A DNA stretch of 53,709 bases from Candidatus Sabulitectum sp. (GTDB lineage Bacteria > Fermentibacterota > Fermentibacteria > Fermentibacterales > JCC-6). Under the pieces are notes generated by a model, which was not told the origin of the DNA, made no database searches, and saw only the letters and a list, made by a program, of their open reading frames with translations. A program made the position numbers and the translations under genes. Positions 9,317 through 17,758 of the stretch are shown piece after piece. Within the stretch, counting starts at the first letter, position 1, and the number at the start of each line of letters is the position of its first letter. The DNA lies in the NCBI GenBank assembly GCA_021107435.1, contig JAIOSV010000061.1, forward strand, positions 1 through 53,709, written 5' to 3'.

Positions 9317-10059
9317 TGGTCTACCCCCTTCTGAACAAGGGAAACGAAAACATCTTCCAGAGAATCCTTTTTGTTGTTTTGCTTCAGTTTATTCGGAGAA
9401 CCTATAGCAATAACTTTACCGGCTCTCATAATGGACAGGCGATCACAGTACTCCGCTTCCATCATGTAGTGGGTAGTTACAAAGACGGTGGTGCCGTCTT
9501 CAGCAAGTTTTCTGATAGTCTCCCAGAATTTGCGCCTGGTTATCGGGTCAACTCCGGATGTGGGTTCATCAAGAAAAAGAATACTCGGGCCGTGCATTAC
9601 CGCGCTGGCAAGTGAAAGCCGCTGCTTCCATCCAACGGGAAGGCTGCCTGTGATTTTCTTTTCCTTACCGGTAAGATCTGCACTTTTTATGGCCTTTTTT
9701 ACAGCTTCTTTTCTGTTCCTGACCCCGTAGATACCGGCGAAAAAGTTGAGATTTTCCTCAATTGTAAGATCATCGTAAAGAGAAAACTTCTGACTCATGT
9801 ATCCGATGAATGCTTTTACTTTTTCCGGGGTCTTTGAAATATCAACTCCCCCGACTATGCCTCTGCCTGATGTGGGCTTCAATATTCCGCAGAGCATTCT
9901 AATGGTAGTTGATTTGCCCGCCCCGTTCGCGCCCAGGAAACCGAAGATCTCTCCTTTGTTTACTGTGAAGGAGATGTCATCCACTGCTGTGAAGTCTCCG
10001 AACTTCTTTGTAAGATGCTCGATTATTACTGCTGGCTGCTCCTGTTTATTCTCAAGCAT
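9313..10059 (-). CDS. ABC transporter ATP-binding protein, equivalent to the second half of YbhF
   Basis: A complete ABC ATPase with Walker A GANGAGKST, Q-loop MSQKFSLYDD, Walker B ILFLDEPTSGVDP and switch His in VTTHYMME. The signature is LPVGWKQ rather than the canonical LSGGxxQ. This degenerate form is what I expect for the C-terminal half of YbhF-type double ATPases, so the protein probably pairs with the canonical ATPase encoded just upstream. The start at 10059 (MLENKQ) overlaps the end of that gene by eight bases (ATGCTTGA); a longer frame to 10095 is unlikely. It energises the two downstream permeases. Confidence 0.85.
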   Translation of the reverse strand: MLENKQEQPAVIIEHLTKKFGDFTAVDDISFTVNKGEIFGFLGANGAGKSTTIRMLCGILKPTSGRGIVGGVDISKTPEKVKAFIGYMSQKFSLYDDLTIEENLNFFAGIYGVRNRKEAVKKAIKSADLTGKEKKITGSLPVGWKQRLSLASAVMHGPSILFLDEPTSGVDPITRRKFWETIRKLAEDGTTVFVTTHYMMEAEYCDRLSIMRAGKVIAIGSPNKLKQNNKKDSLEDVFVSLVQKGVDQ

Positions 10060-10957
10060 GATTTGTTTCCGAAAGGTAGACAAAGGCATCTTCAACTGAT
10101 CCCTTTGTTCTGGTTATCTGCAGTGGTCTGCTTATACTTCGCTGTATGTCTTCTTCAGTGATGCTGCCCATTACATGTACCTGTGAACCGAACACAGTTG
10201 AAACTGCTTTTGTGCTCTCTGCTATTTTGTTTGATTCTTCAAATGGATTGTCTGAATTGAATTTCAGTACTCCGCCCGGTATCAGGCTTACTATCTCCTG
10301 TGGTGTGCCCCGCGCTGTGATCTTTCCCTTGTCCATGAAGACAAGTCGGTGACATCTTTCCGCTTCATCAAGGTAGGCGGTAGTCATGATAATGGTAAGC
10401 CCTTCGTCCACCAGTTTGTACAGAAGATTCCAGAACTCTTTCCGTGACACCGGGTCTACTCCGTTGGTGGGTTCATCAAGCAGTAGCAGCTCAGGAGTGT
10501 GAATCAGAGCGCAGGCGAGACCCAGTTTCTGCTTCATGCCGCCGGAAAGCTTTCCAGCAGGTCTTTTTCTGAACGGCGCCAGGCTGCTCCAGTCAAGAAG
10601 CTTATCCATGCTCGCTTTAAGTTCACTTCTTTTTACTCCGTACATATCTGCGTAGAATTCCATGTTCTCTTCAACTGTAAGGTCCTGATACAAGCCAAAT
10701 CTCTGACTCATGTATGCTATTCTGTCATGGATTTTTTCTCTGTCAGCAGCAGAGTTGAAACCAAGTATTCGGGCCTCGCCGGAGTCCGGGGTAAGAATAG
10801 CCGCAAGTATCCGCATGGTGGTGGTCTTACCGGCACCATCAGGACCCACAAGGCCGAATACCTCACCCCTGCTGACCTCAAATGAGATACCTTTAACAGC
10901 CTGCACTTCTTTAAATGACATAGTCAGGTTGCGGACTGTTACGCTTTTCTCACTCAT
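10052..10957 (-). CDS. ABC transporter ATP-binding protein, equivalent to the first half of YbhF
   Basis: A full ATPase with Walker A GPDGAGKTT, signature KLSGGMKQKLGLA, Walker B LLLLDEPTNGVDP and H-loop region MTTAYLDEAERC, where the usual His is replaced by Ala-Tyr. It has a ~75-residue C-terminal extension, as in drug-export ATPases of this group. The missing switch His here and the degenerate signature in the partner suggest an asymmetric heterodimer with one competent site. Its start overlaps the HlyD-like stop (TAATG). In E. coli both halves are fused in one protein; here they are separate overlapping genes. Confidence 0.85.
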   Translation of the reverse strand: MSEKSVTVRNLTMSFKEVQAVKGISFEVSRGEVFGLVGPDGAGKTTTMRILAAILTPDSGEARILGFNSAADREKIHDRIAYMSQRFGLYQDLTVEENMEFYADMYGVKRSELKASMDKLLDWSSLAPFRKRPAGKLSGGMKQKLGLACALIHTPELLLLDEPTNGVDPVSRKEFWNLLYKLVDEGLTIIMTTAYLDEAERCHRLVFMDKGKITARGTPQEIVSLIPGGVLKFNSDNPFEESNKIAESTKAVSTVFGSQVHVMGSITEEDIQRSISRPLQITRTKGSVEDAFVYLSETNHA

Positions 10958-11907
10958 TATCGGATTAACTCCACATCCACAGGCATTCCTGCTTTGAAGA
11001 TATTCTGAGGATTGGGAATTATTGCTTCAACACGGTAGACAAGGCTTGTTCTGCCCTCACGGGTCTCCACCTGTGAAGGTGTGAATTCCGCCCTGTCCGC
11101 TATGTGAGTTATGGTTCCTGTTACAGCCTGAGCATCTTGTGTCGTGCCGGTGGTTACTGTTACTGTATTGCCTATTTCTGTGATTGCAAGATAAGGCTGC
11201 GAGATGTAGAAGATAGCCCTGACTGTATCCATGTCCGCCACTGTAAGCAGTGTCATTCCAGGAGCAATGTTCTCTCCCGCTTCAATATTGGTTCCAGTAA
11301 CTTTTCCTGTGAGCGGTGAGGTTATGTTTGTCCATTCAAGTTTGTTCTGAGCAAGCTCTGCGGCTGCTATCGCTGATTGCACCGCAGCTTGTGCCGCCTC
11401 TATTTCTGTTGACCGTGCACCTTCTATTGCCAGTGAATAGTTCTGCTGCGCACCTGTATACTGGGTCTGCGCCTGGGTTGCCGCAGTCTGGGCAACCTGC
11501 AGCTGCTGGTCGGAGATGGCTCCTGCTGCAGACAGTTCCATTGCTCTTGCAAAATCAGTGTTTCTCTGATCTCTTGCAGCCCTGGCAGCTGCCACGGTTG
11601 ATGATGCTGCAATGATCTGCTGCTCCCGGGTACCTTCCAGCATTGTTTGAAGGTTGGCTTCTGCGATTGCAAGCGCAGCCTGTGTTTGTGCAAGAACAAG
11701 CAGGTATTCCGTCTGATCAATCCTGAGTAGGGTCTGCCCGTTTTGTATCTGATCTCCCTGTGTTACAGTGCGTTCTTCAATCGCTCCGCCCACACGGGCA
11801 GAAATTCTTACTTCATCTATTTCTATAGTACCGGAGAACATATCTTCATTGCTGCTTCCGCATGCAAGTGCCAGCAGTAGTAGCGAGATAAGGTATTCTT
11901 TCTTCAT
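10957..11907 (-). CDS. HlyD/YbhG-like membrane-fusion lipoprotein
   Basis: A periplasmic adaptor with a lipobox (LLLLALACG, Cys16), so it is probably anchored by lipid. It has the split biotinyl-lipoyl motif (SARVGGAIEERTVTQGDQIQNGQTL and SPLTGKVTGTNIEAGENI) flanking a long Ala/Gln-rich alpha-helical hairpin (about residues 75-185), then a beta-barrel and a membrane-proximal end (VYRVEAIIP). It would link the inner-membrane permeases to an outer-membrane TolC-like channel, which is not encoded in this window. TAATG overlaps on both sides place it between the TetR regulator and the ATPases. Confidence 0.9.
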   Translation of the reverse strand: MKKEYLISLLLLALACGSSNEDMFSGTIEIDEVRISARVGGAIEERTVTQGDQIQNGQTLLRIDQTEYLLVLAQTQAALAIAEANLQTMLEGTREQQIIAASSTVAAARAARDQRNTDFARAMELSAAGAISDQQLQVAQTAATQAQTQYTGAQQNYSLAIEGARSTEIEAAQAAVQSAIAAAELAQNKLEWTNITSPLTGKVTGTNIEAGENIAPGMTLLTVADMDTVRAIFYISQPYLAITEIGNTVTVTTGTTQDAQAVTGTITHIADRAEFTPSQVETREGRTSLVYRVEAIIPNPQNIFKAGMPVDVELIR

Positions 11908-12518
11908 TACTCAGCTCCTTCCCTGAGTATGCCGTGCGAAATTATGTCATTGAGTGCTTCTGATATTTGTTCAGCTGTAACAGGCCCGGGATTGTCGGGG
12001 TACAGTTCCTGTCGCATTTCTTTTGTTAGCGAAAGCATGAAAACTGCTCCGGTTACTATGAATTGAAGAGCTGTGGGATCAATGTTCCTGAAAGTACCCT
12101 CTTCCACACCCGTTGTTACCAGTAATCTGACTGCATCCATGAATTTTCTTATGCCGTCTCGTCCTTCTTCAGGAAGAGTTTTTGCGTTACCTGCCAATTC
12201 TCTTAGAATGATGGATGGCATCAGCCTGTTCTCTGCTGCGTTTTCGGCAATACCTGTCAGTATGGATACCATTGTCTCTGTCGCTGTTGTTGAGGCTGCA
12301 ACGGCATTCATCATCGCGCTCTGAATACCCGCCTGCCCTCTGAGAACAACTCTGCGGTAAAGTTCTTCCTTGTCTCCTATACGGTAGTAAAGCATTGCCT
12401 TGTTGATCCCGGCTCTCTTTGCTATGGCATCCACCCTTGCTCCACTGAAACCAAGTTCAGCAAATTCTTCTGCTGCTGCATCCAGTATTGCCTTCTCGTC
12501 CATCTTCTTCGGAGACAT
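11907..12518 (-). CDS. TetR-family regulator, CecR-like, first gene of the efflux operon
   Basis: The N-terminal helix-turn-helix is clear (ILDAAAEEFAELGFSGARVDAIAKRAGINKAMLYYRIGDKEELYRRV, split in the gene as three helices). A ~140-residue ligand-binding domain follows. The position at the head of an adaptor-ATPase-ATPase-permease-permease operon matches cecR-ybhGFSR. A palindromic operator overlaps its own -10 region (12542-12559), so autorepression with ligand-induced release is the likely logic for the whole operon. The start at 12518 follows AAGATG-rich sequence and is the only sensible Met. Confidence 0.9.
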   Translation of the reverse strand: MSPKKMDEKAILDAAAEEFAELGFSGARVDAIAKRAGINKAMLYYRIGDKEELYRRVVLRGQAGIQSAMMNAVAASTTATETMVSILTGIAENAAENRLMPSIILRELAGNAKTLPEEGRDGIRKFMDAVRLLVTTGVEEGTFRNIDPTALQFIVTGAVFMLSLTKEMRQELYPDNPGPVTAEQISEALNDIISHGILREGAE

Positions 12519-12541
12519 CTTTCCTCCATTTAACTAATTGG

Positions 12542-12585
12542 TTTAACCGTTTGGTTAAATATAGACAGATTGTTTCTTTTGTCAA
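12542..12585 (-). promoter_or_regulatory. Promoter and TetR operator of the efflux operon
   Basis: On the minus strand a perfect -35 TTGACA (12580-12585) is spaced 16 bases from TATATT (12558-12563). An 18-bp palindrome with perfect 7-base arms, TTTAACC-GTTT-GGTTAAA as read on the plus strand (12542-12559), overlaps the edge of the -10 and the start site. A further related half-site (TTAACTAATTGG) lies just downstream. This is the classic layout of a TetR-family self-repressed promoter. Confidence 0.75.
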
Positions 12586-12676
12586 TGGGACACACAATAC
12601 TGTAAATTGAAACTTGATGATAGATGGGAAAATGTCTTCTATAACTCAATCCTGATGATCTGCATTTGAGTAAGGG

Positions 12677-12705
12677 TTGATCGTTTTAGAGAAGCAATGT
12701 ATACT
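12677..12705 (+). promoter_or_regulatory. Sigma70-like promoter of the RCC1-repeat gene
   Basis: TTGATC (12677-12682) and TATACT (12700-12705) are separated by 17 bases, about 64 bases before the ATG at 12769. Confidence 0.55.
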
Positions 12706-12768
12706 ATGTTTAATGAATAAATAAACAGCAGACTCTTTAATAAATCCTTTCAGGAAGGACGAGGCATA

Positions 12769-14829
12769 ATGAAACTAATAAGATCAACTTCTGCAACTTC
12801 TTATCTTATGTATCTGTGTACTTTGCTACTGTGTACAGGTATCGTACACGCACAAATCGACGGGGCCATTTATGCCTGGGGACGCAACAACTATGGCCAG
12901 TGCAATGTTCCCGATCCGAACTCCGGATTTGTGACCATCGCCGGAGGCGATAACTTCTGTCTTGGTCTCAAATCTGACGGAACAGTCGTTGCATGGGGAG
13001 ACAACGCTTATGGCCAGTGCAATGTCCCCGCACCTAACTCCGACTTCATAGCAGTCACTACTGGTGCCTATCACAGCCTTGGTCTCAAGTCCGACGGAAC
13101 AGTTGTTGCATGGGGGCGCAACAGCTATGGTCAGTGCAATATCCCTGCACCAAACTCTGACTTCATCGCTATCGCTGCCGGCAGAATTCACAGCCTGGGT
13201 CTTAAATCCGACGGGACAATCGTTTGCTGGGGAGATAACTATACAGGTCAGTGCGATGTGCCCGCAACGAACTCAAACTTTGTAGCGCTTGCCGGAGGCA
13301 GGTATCACAGTATTGGCCTCAAGTCTGATGGAACCGTCGTGACATGGGGAAGCAACTCTTTCGGTCAGTGTATCGTACCCGCACCGAACTCAGACTTCAC
13401 AGCAATCACAGCGGGTTCCTATCACTGTCTCGGTCTTAAGTCAGATGGAACCATTGTTGCCTGGGGATGGAATGATGATGGCCAGTGCAATATTCCCGCA
13501 CCGAACTCTGACTTCACAGCAATCGCCGCAGGTGCGTTTCACAACCTTGCTCTTAAGTCAGATGGAACAATAGTGACCTGGGGAAAAAATAACGACGGCC
13601 AGTGCAGCATTCCCGCGCCGAACTCCGGCTTCGTAGCGATAGCCGCCGGTGCACATCACAGTTTAGGCCTCAAGGGCGAGTGGACCATTGTAGCACAGGG
13701 ACTGAACGACTCTGGTCAATGCACTGTTCCGGCACCGAATATTGATTTCACTGCAGTTGCCGGAGGCTCGTTTCACAGCCTTGGTCTTTTTTCAGAAGGG
13801 GCAATCGCAGCCTGTGGACTGAACGACGACGGCCAGTGCAACATCCCCGCACCGAACTCCGACTTTATCGCAATAGCCGGGGGGATGTATCACAGCCTGG
13901 GCCTTAAGTCCGACGGAACTGTCGCTGCCTGGGGAAACAACACTTTTGACCAGTGCGGCATTCCCGCACCGAACTCCGGCTTCATCGCAGTCGCTGGAGG
14001 CGGGCTTCACAGTCTGGGTCTCAAGTCCGACGGAACCGTCGCTGCCTGGGGAAACAATAATCATGGCCAGTGCGACATTCCCGTACCTAACTCCGGCTTC
14101 ATCGCAATCGCCGGGGGAGAGTATCACAGCCTGGGCCTTAAGTCCGACGGAACCGTTGTTGCCTGGGGAAAGAACACTTCTGGTCAGTGCGACATTCCCG
14201 CGCCTAACTCCGGCTTCATCGCAATCACCGGAGGAGAGAGTCACTGCCTGGGTCTTAAGTCAGACGGAACCGTCGCGGCCTGGGGAAACAACTTCTATGG
14301 ACAGTGTAATGTGCCTGCTCCAAACTCAGGCTTCATGACAATCTCCGGAGGCAGCCATCACAGCCTTGGTCTCAAATCCTGCGGAACAGTCATTGCCTGG
14401 GGGGACAACTGCTTTGGACAATGCGATATTCCTGCACCGAATTCTGACTTCATGGCAATCGCTGCGGGCGGTCATCACAGCCTTTGTTTGAAACGCTCAT
14501 ATTCAACATCGGTTGAAGAAACAGAATCCTGCGAAATACCCGGCTCCGCAATACTGACCATAGTCTCTCTTTCTCCCAATCCTTTCAATCAGTTTACAGG
14601 TATTTCTTTCGAAACACAGACATCTGCTCATGTGACCATGGAAATCTATGATGTAAGCGGGAGAAGATTAAGAACAATTCCTGTTGGACATGTGGGAGCT
14701 GGCCTTCATCAGGCCTGCTGGTACGGATGTGATGATAATGGGAACAATGCAACCTCCGGGGTATACTTTGTGTGTCTGTACGGCACAGGGGGCGAACCAC
14801 AAACGGCAAGGGCAGTTCTGATCCGCTGA
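12769..14829 (+). CDS. Secreted RCC1-like beta-propeller protein with C-terminal sorting domain
   Basis: A signal peptide (LCTLLLCTGIVHA) precedes 14 tandem 39-residue units with the consensus W-G-x-N-x-x-G-Q-C-x-(I/V)-P-A-P-N-S, ending in HSLGLKSDGTV. This is the RCC1/BNR-type propeller blade in a bacterial surface version. A ~100-residue FlgD-like tail (PNPFNQFTGISFE ... YDVSGRRLRTI ... GVYFVCLYG) follows. The Cys of each GQC is conserved across all units. The start has GGAAGGACGAGG upstream. Unit 7 lacks the GQC-following canonical loop (LKGEWTI), and units 8 and 9 lack the leading Trp (QGLN, CGLN), so a middle segment is drifting. Function is unknown; surface binding is inferred. Confidence 0.8.
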   Translation: MKLIRSTSATSYLMYLCTLLLCTGIVHAQIDGAIYAWGRNNYGQCNVPDPNSGFVTIAGGDNFCLGLKSDGTVVAWGDNAYGQCNVPAPNSDFIAVTTGAYHSLGLKSDGTVVAWGRNSYGQCNIPAPNSDFIAIAAGRIHSLGLKSDGTIVCWGDNYTGQCDVPATNSNFVALAGGRYHSIGLKSDGTVVTWGSNSFGQCIVPAPNSDFTAITAGSYHCLGLKSDGTIVAWGWNDDGQCNIPAPNSDFTAIAAGAFHNLALKSDGTIVTWGKNNDGQCSIPAPNSGFVAIAAGAHHSLGLKGEWTIVAQGLNDSGQCTVPAPNIDFTAVAGGSFHSLGLFSEGAIAACGLNDDGQCNIPAPNSDFIAIAGGMYHSLGLKSDGTVAAWGNNTFDQCGIPAPNSGFIAVAGGGLHSLGLKSDGTVAAWGNNNHGQCDIPVPNSGFIAIAGGEYHSLGLKSDGTVVAWGKNTSGQCDIPAPNSGFIAITGGESHCLGLKSDGTVAAWGNNFYGQCNVPAPNSGFMTISGGSHHSLGLKSCGTVIAWGDNCFGQCDIPAPNSDFMAIAAGGHHSLCLKRSYSTSVEETESCEIPGSAILTIVSLSPNPFNQFTGISFETQTSAHVTMEIYDVSGRRLRTIPVGHVGAGLHQACWYGCDDNGNNATSGVYFVCLYGTGGEPQTARAVLIR
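12877..14514 (+). repeat. Fourteen in-phase 117-bp coding repeats
   Basis: The Trp or replacing codon that opens each unit recurs every 117 bases from 12877 to 14398 with no insertion or deletion. The last unit decays after about 14490. DNA identity is highest among units 9 to 12, suggesting recent unit duplication or gene conversion. Confidence 0.85.
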
Positions 14830-14935
14830 GCAGTTCAGGATTTTTAGCACAAATCCGTTGTCAGGCTGGTTCTCCGGGTGAAGTCTGAGACAGTATTTTT
14901 AGCTCTTGTAAAACCACAAAAAGGAGTTTGTCAAA

Positions 14936-15595
14936 ATGAATTCCATCAGGATTATGTTGATTCCTGTCCTGCTGTTGCTCCTGGTGTCATCTGCTGCTGC
15001 CGGGGAGGAACTGGAACAACCGGTTTTAACTGAAGAAGAGTTTGATCTGGAGTTCGAGATACTAAGTGCTGCAGCTGCCGGACAGGACACGATTGTTTTT
15101 CCTCGCGCCACCTACCTGCGTGAAAGCACCATAATTCTCTCAAACATTTCAGACATTTATATCATATTTGAACCAGGATCGAAAATTCTTCTTGATGACA
15201 CAGAGCGACATGTGATCCAGCTACAAGACTGCAATAACATTCACATATCAGGTGGATATTTCAGCCATGTGGAACCTGAGGAATTCGATTATTGCCAGGG
15301 TTCTGTATTCGACCTTGTCATATCAAATTCAATTACAATAGATCATTGCGAAGTGCGAGGTTGTGGCAAAGTCGGTTTTTTCGTAACTGAGTGTTCCGAC
15401 CTATTTATTACTGATTGCGTTATCAAAGATAATACTCAAACAGCATTCCTTATTGTAAGTGTAGATGAGCTGCTCATAGCTGATTGCGTCATTGCTGATA
15501 ATGACCGTCTTTTTACATTTCTAGACAATGGAGCGATTACCAGACTGCGTATGGTGGGAAACACTATTACAAACAACGGCTTTACCAGCAACTGA
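14936..15595 (+). CDS. Secreted right-handed parallel beta-helix protein
   Basis: A signal peptide (LIPVLLLLLVSSAAAG) is followed by repeated rungs: NISDIYIIFEPGSKILL, NNIHISGGYF, NSITIDHCEVRGCGKVGFFV, CSDLFITDCVIKDN, DELLIADCVIADN and GNTITNNG. These are pectate-lyase-like/NosD-type beta-helix coils of ~22 residues. At 219 residues it is short for the fold and no catalytic residues are recognisable. A surface or periplasmic binding protein, or a minimal carbohydrate-active relative, is possible. AAAAAGGAG precedes the start. It follows the RCC1 gene by about 100 bases on the same strand. Confidence 0.7.
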   Translation: MNSIRIMLIPVLLLLLVSSAAAGEELEQPVLTEEEFDLEFEILSAAAAGQDTIVFPRATYLRESTIILSNISDIYIIFEPGSKILLDDTERHVIQLQDCNNIHISGGYFSHVEPEEFDYCQGSVFDLVISNSITIDHCEVRGCGKVGFFVTECSDLFITDCVIKDNTQTAFLIVSVDELLIADCVIADNDRLFTFLDNGAITRLRMVGNTITNNGFTSN

Positions 15596-15678
15596 GTATT
15601 GCATCACAGGGAATGATTACACGGAACTTTTGACTCACATGTATCTAGAGTTACACAAACCATAGAATGGAGTTTTCA

Positions 15679-16077
15679 ATGAAAAGAGTACTACCGGTTA
15701 TTATCGTGCTTCTCGCAGTTTTTACTGCTGCAACAGCCCTTGCACAAGAGCCGCCCACCGTTATTACTGTAAGTCACATTCTTGTCTGTTATGAAGGCTG
15801 TGCAGCCCGGGGTACTTTCACTTTAACAAAAGAGGAAGCCCTTGCGAGGATTGAAGAGATCAGCGCAATGATAAGTGATGGTGAAATTAATTTTGCACAG
15901 GCTGCTGCTGAGTATTCCGAGTGTCCTTCCGGTGCCAGTGGCGGCGATCTGGGTGAATTCGGACGCGGTCAAATGGTTCCTCCTTTTGAGGATGCTGCTT
16001 TCAGTCTGCCTGTGGGCGAAATGTCCGGCATCGTTGAAACACAGTTCGGCTATCATCTCATTTTCAGAGAAATGTGA
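15679..16077 (+). CDS. Exported parvulin-type peptidyl-prolyl isomerase (PpiC/SurA domain)
   Basis: A signal peptide (VIIVLLAVFTAATALA) is followed by a single parvulin domain: VSHILVCYEGC, ALARIEEISAMI, FAQAAAEYSECPSGASGG, DLGEFGRGQMVPPFEDAAF and the closing ETQFGYHLI. It should catalyse cis-trans isomerisation of prolyl bonds in the periplasm or at the surface, assisting folding of exported proteins. No SurA-type chaperone region is present. I chose 15679 because GGAG lies six bases upstream; an ATG at 15667 overlaps that Shine-Dalgarno. Paired Cys residues in YEGCAARG and YSECPSG are unusual for the family. Confidence 0.85.
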   Translation: MKRVLPVIIVLLAVFTAATALAQEPPTVITVSHILVCYEGCAARGTFTLTKEEALARIEEISAMISDGEINFAQAAAEYSECPSGASGGDLGEFGRGQMVPPFEDAAFSLPVGEMSGIVETQFGYHLIFREM

Positions 16078-16427
16078 AATATCTTACTTACTTCATATCA
16101 ACAAAGGAATTTTTATTGGTATCCAAGTAAATAGATACTGAGCACCTGCATGGAACGCTCTGCTGTAACCGATGCAGGCAGGGCGTTCTCCTGCATTCAA
16201 GGTTCCTCTATAATCTTCCAGCTTCTTTACGCCTACCCTGTCAAGTAAGAGCTTATCTTATTCTGATTGATTGGTTCATAGCTGCAGTCATTCTATCAAC
16301 TGGAAAGACTGACATACTATCTCAATGTCGTCTTGACAATGAAATGTTCATGCACTAAAGTAAAAAGACTTGATGTTATTGAACTCCTCTTGAACGATTT
16401 GGGCTGAAATCTAAAGTGAGGTTGAGA
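16078..16427. other. Non-coding gap of 350 bases
   Basis: It holds a hairpin at 16153-16188 and otherwise low-complexity A/T-rich sequence. No convincing open frame is present. A GTG at 16416 is in frame with the next gene but overlaps its Shine-Dalgarno. Confidence 0.6.
16153..16188 (+). terminator. Possible terminator hairpin downstream of the parvulin gene
   Basis: GAACGCTCTGC (16153-16163) pairs fully with GCAGGGCGTTC (16178-16188), with one G-T pair and a 14-base loop. The run that follows (TCCTGCATTC) is a poor T-tract, so the hairpin may act as a Rho-assisted terminator or mRNA stabiliser. Confidence 0.45.
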
Positions 16428-17135
16428 ATGAAATTCAATACCACTGGAACCGCGGGATTATTCCTGATGCTGGGAGTAATCCTTTTTGCCTCCGGAGCGG
16501 TGAATACCTCTGTGGCTGATTCTTCTTCAGACAATGACAACTGTGAAGCCCTTGCTCAGAATGGAGATGATCTTTACGAAGCCGGTGACTTCGCCGGTGC
16601 CAGGGAAATGTATCTGCGATGCATTGATACATATGACCTGAACGAAGAAGGATCCCCCGCGCATGCAGCAAGAAGCGCCTTCATGATTGGTGAAATTATC
16701 AGACTGGACTATGACACTCTTGCAGTCTCTGCTGAAACTGTGCAACAGAAAGCTCATTTGAAAAATGATGTTGAGGAATGGTACGCGAAGTCAATAACCT
16801 ACAATGTGGATGTATGGTTCATAGCATCCTCTGTGAGAGCTGGAGAGTTGTACGAGAACTTTGGCAATGCAGTGTACTCAATGGAAATTCCTGAAAGCAT
16901 TGATGAGGAAGCTATAGACGAGTTCTATGCCCAGCTTAATGAACAGTTCTACGAACCGGAAATACAAAAAGCAATAAATATTTATGCAACTGCGATTAAA
17001 AAGGCGGTGTCAGCCGACATCAGCAACGAATGGGTAGACACTGCAGTAGAAAACCTCAGGCGTCTTGCCCCCGGAGAAGGAGAAGCCACTTCAATTTTAC
17101 TTCCGGGTGATTACGCCATGCCATACGTACCCTGA
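16428..17135 (+). CDS. Exported TPR-like protein of unknown function
   Basis: A signal peptide or anchor (GLFLMLGVILFASGAVNTSVA) precedes a helical domain. One TPR-like pair is readable (CEALAQNGDDLYEAGDFAGAREMYLRC, in two helices), followed by further helices and a C-terminal AINIYATAIKKAV. The protein is acidic and has no catalytic motif. The start at 16428 has AGTGAGG six bases upstream. It lies just ahead of the ATCH-like gene with nine bases between, so the two are probably co-transcribed. Confidence 0.65.
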   Translation: MKFNTTGTAGLFLMLGVILFASGAVNTSVADSSSDNDNCEALAQNGDDLYEAGDFAGAREMYLRCIDTYDLNEEGSPAHAARSAFMIGEIIRLDYDTLAVSAETVQQKAHLKNDVEEWYAKSITYNVDVWFIASSVRAGELYENFGNAVYSMEIPESIDEEAIDEFYAQLNEQFYEPEIQKAINIYATAIKKAVSADISNEWVDTAVENLRRLAPGEGEATSILLPGDYAMPYVP

Positions 17136-17143
17136 ATCTACTG

Positions 17144-17662
17144 ATGAATACCGAAAACTCGAAAAAACACAAGTTTCTTGAAGATTCGGGAATGACCTTT
17201 CAGGAAGTTTTTGACTTTGCATTTCAGCGATTTATATCCATTATGCATGGATTGTCAAATGAGCTGGGAGATGACATCTTCCTGGAAACCCTGAAAAGAG
17301 TTTCATCAGAAACGGCATCCGAAGATGTGTCGGAAAACACCTTAAAGCTAATAACAGAGAGTCAACCGAACGATTTTACGGCCTTCAAAGCATGGACAAA
17401 AAATCCGAGTAACCTCATGAAGCATGTCCTGACTTTTGATATTGTTGAAGACACAGACAGAATTTTTGAGATCAGAGTTACCGAGTGCCTCTGGGCAAAG
17501 ACTTTTCGTGAGAACGGTGCTTCGGATATAGGATATGTTACTCTCTGCCATACAGACTACGCAGGCTGTCAGGCGTTTAACGAAAATATCAGGATGACTC
17601 GCACCGGAACACTCATGCAGGGAAACGATTACTGCAACCACCGATGGACCTGGGGGGAATAG
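17144..17662 (+). CDS. L-2-amino-thiazoline-4-carboxylic acid hydrolase-like protein
   Basis: The C-terminal half carries the family hallmark: IRVTECLWAKTFRENGASDIGY, then CHTDYAGCQAFNENIRMTRT and TLMQGNDYCNHRW, with conserved Cys, His and Asp residues. Characterised relatives open the thiazoline ring of ATC on the way to cysteine, but most members of PF14196 are of unknown function, so the activity is uncertain. The start at 17144 lacks a clear Shine-Dalgarno; ATG at 17192 with GGGA upstream is an alternative. It follows the TPR-like gene closely. Confidence 0.75.
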   Translation: MNTENSKKHKFLEDSGMTFQEVFDFAFQRFISIMHGLSNELGDDIFLETLKRVSSETASEDVSENTLKLITESQPNDFTAFKAWTKNPSNLMKHVLTFDIVEDTDRIFEIRVTECLWAKTFRENGASDIGYVTLCHTDYAGCQAFNENIRMTRTGTLMQGNDYCNHRWTWGE

Positions 17663-17758
17663 CCTCCCGGACTTGCATACTGTGTTGTGAGCAAAACACG
17701 TTTGACTGGAAATCGAATTCATATTGATGTTAATTTCTTTTACCGTATCAGGAGTCCT

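Noticed and set aside
12826-14244. Long antisense open frames with repeated peptides across the RCC1 gene
   Set aside because: They are shadows of the 117-bp repeats; no ribosome binding sites or family matches.
12877-14514. CRISPR array
   Set aside because: The repeats are 117 bp, coding and without spacers.
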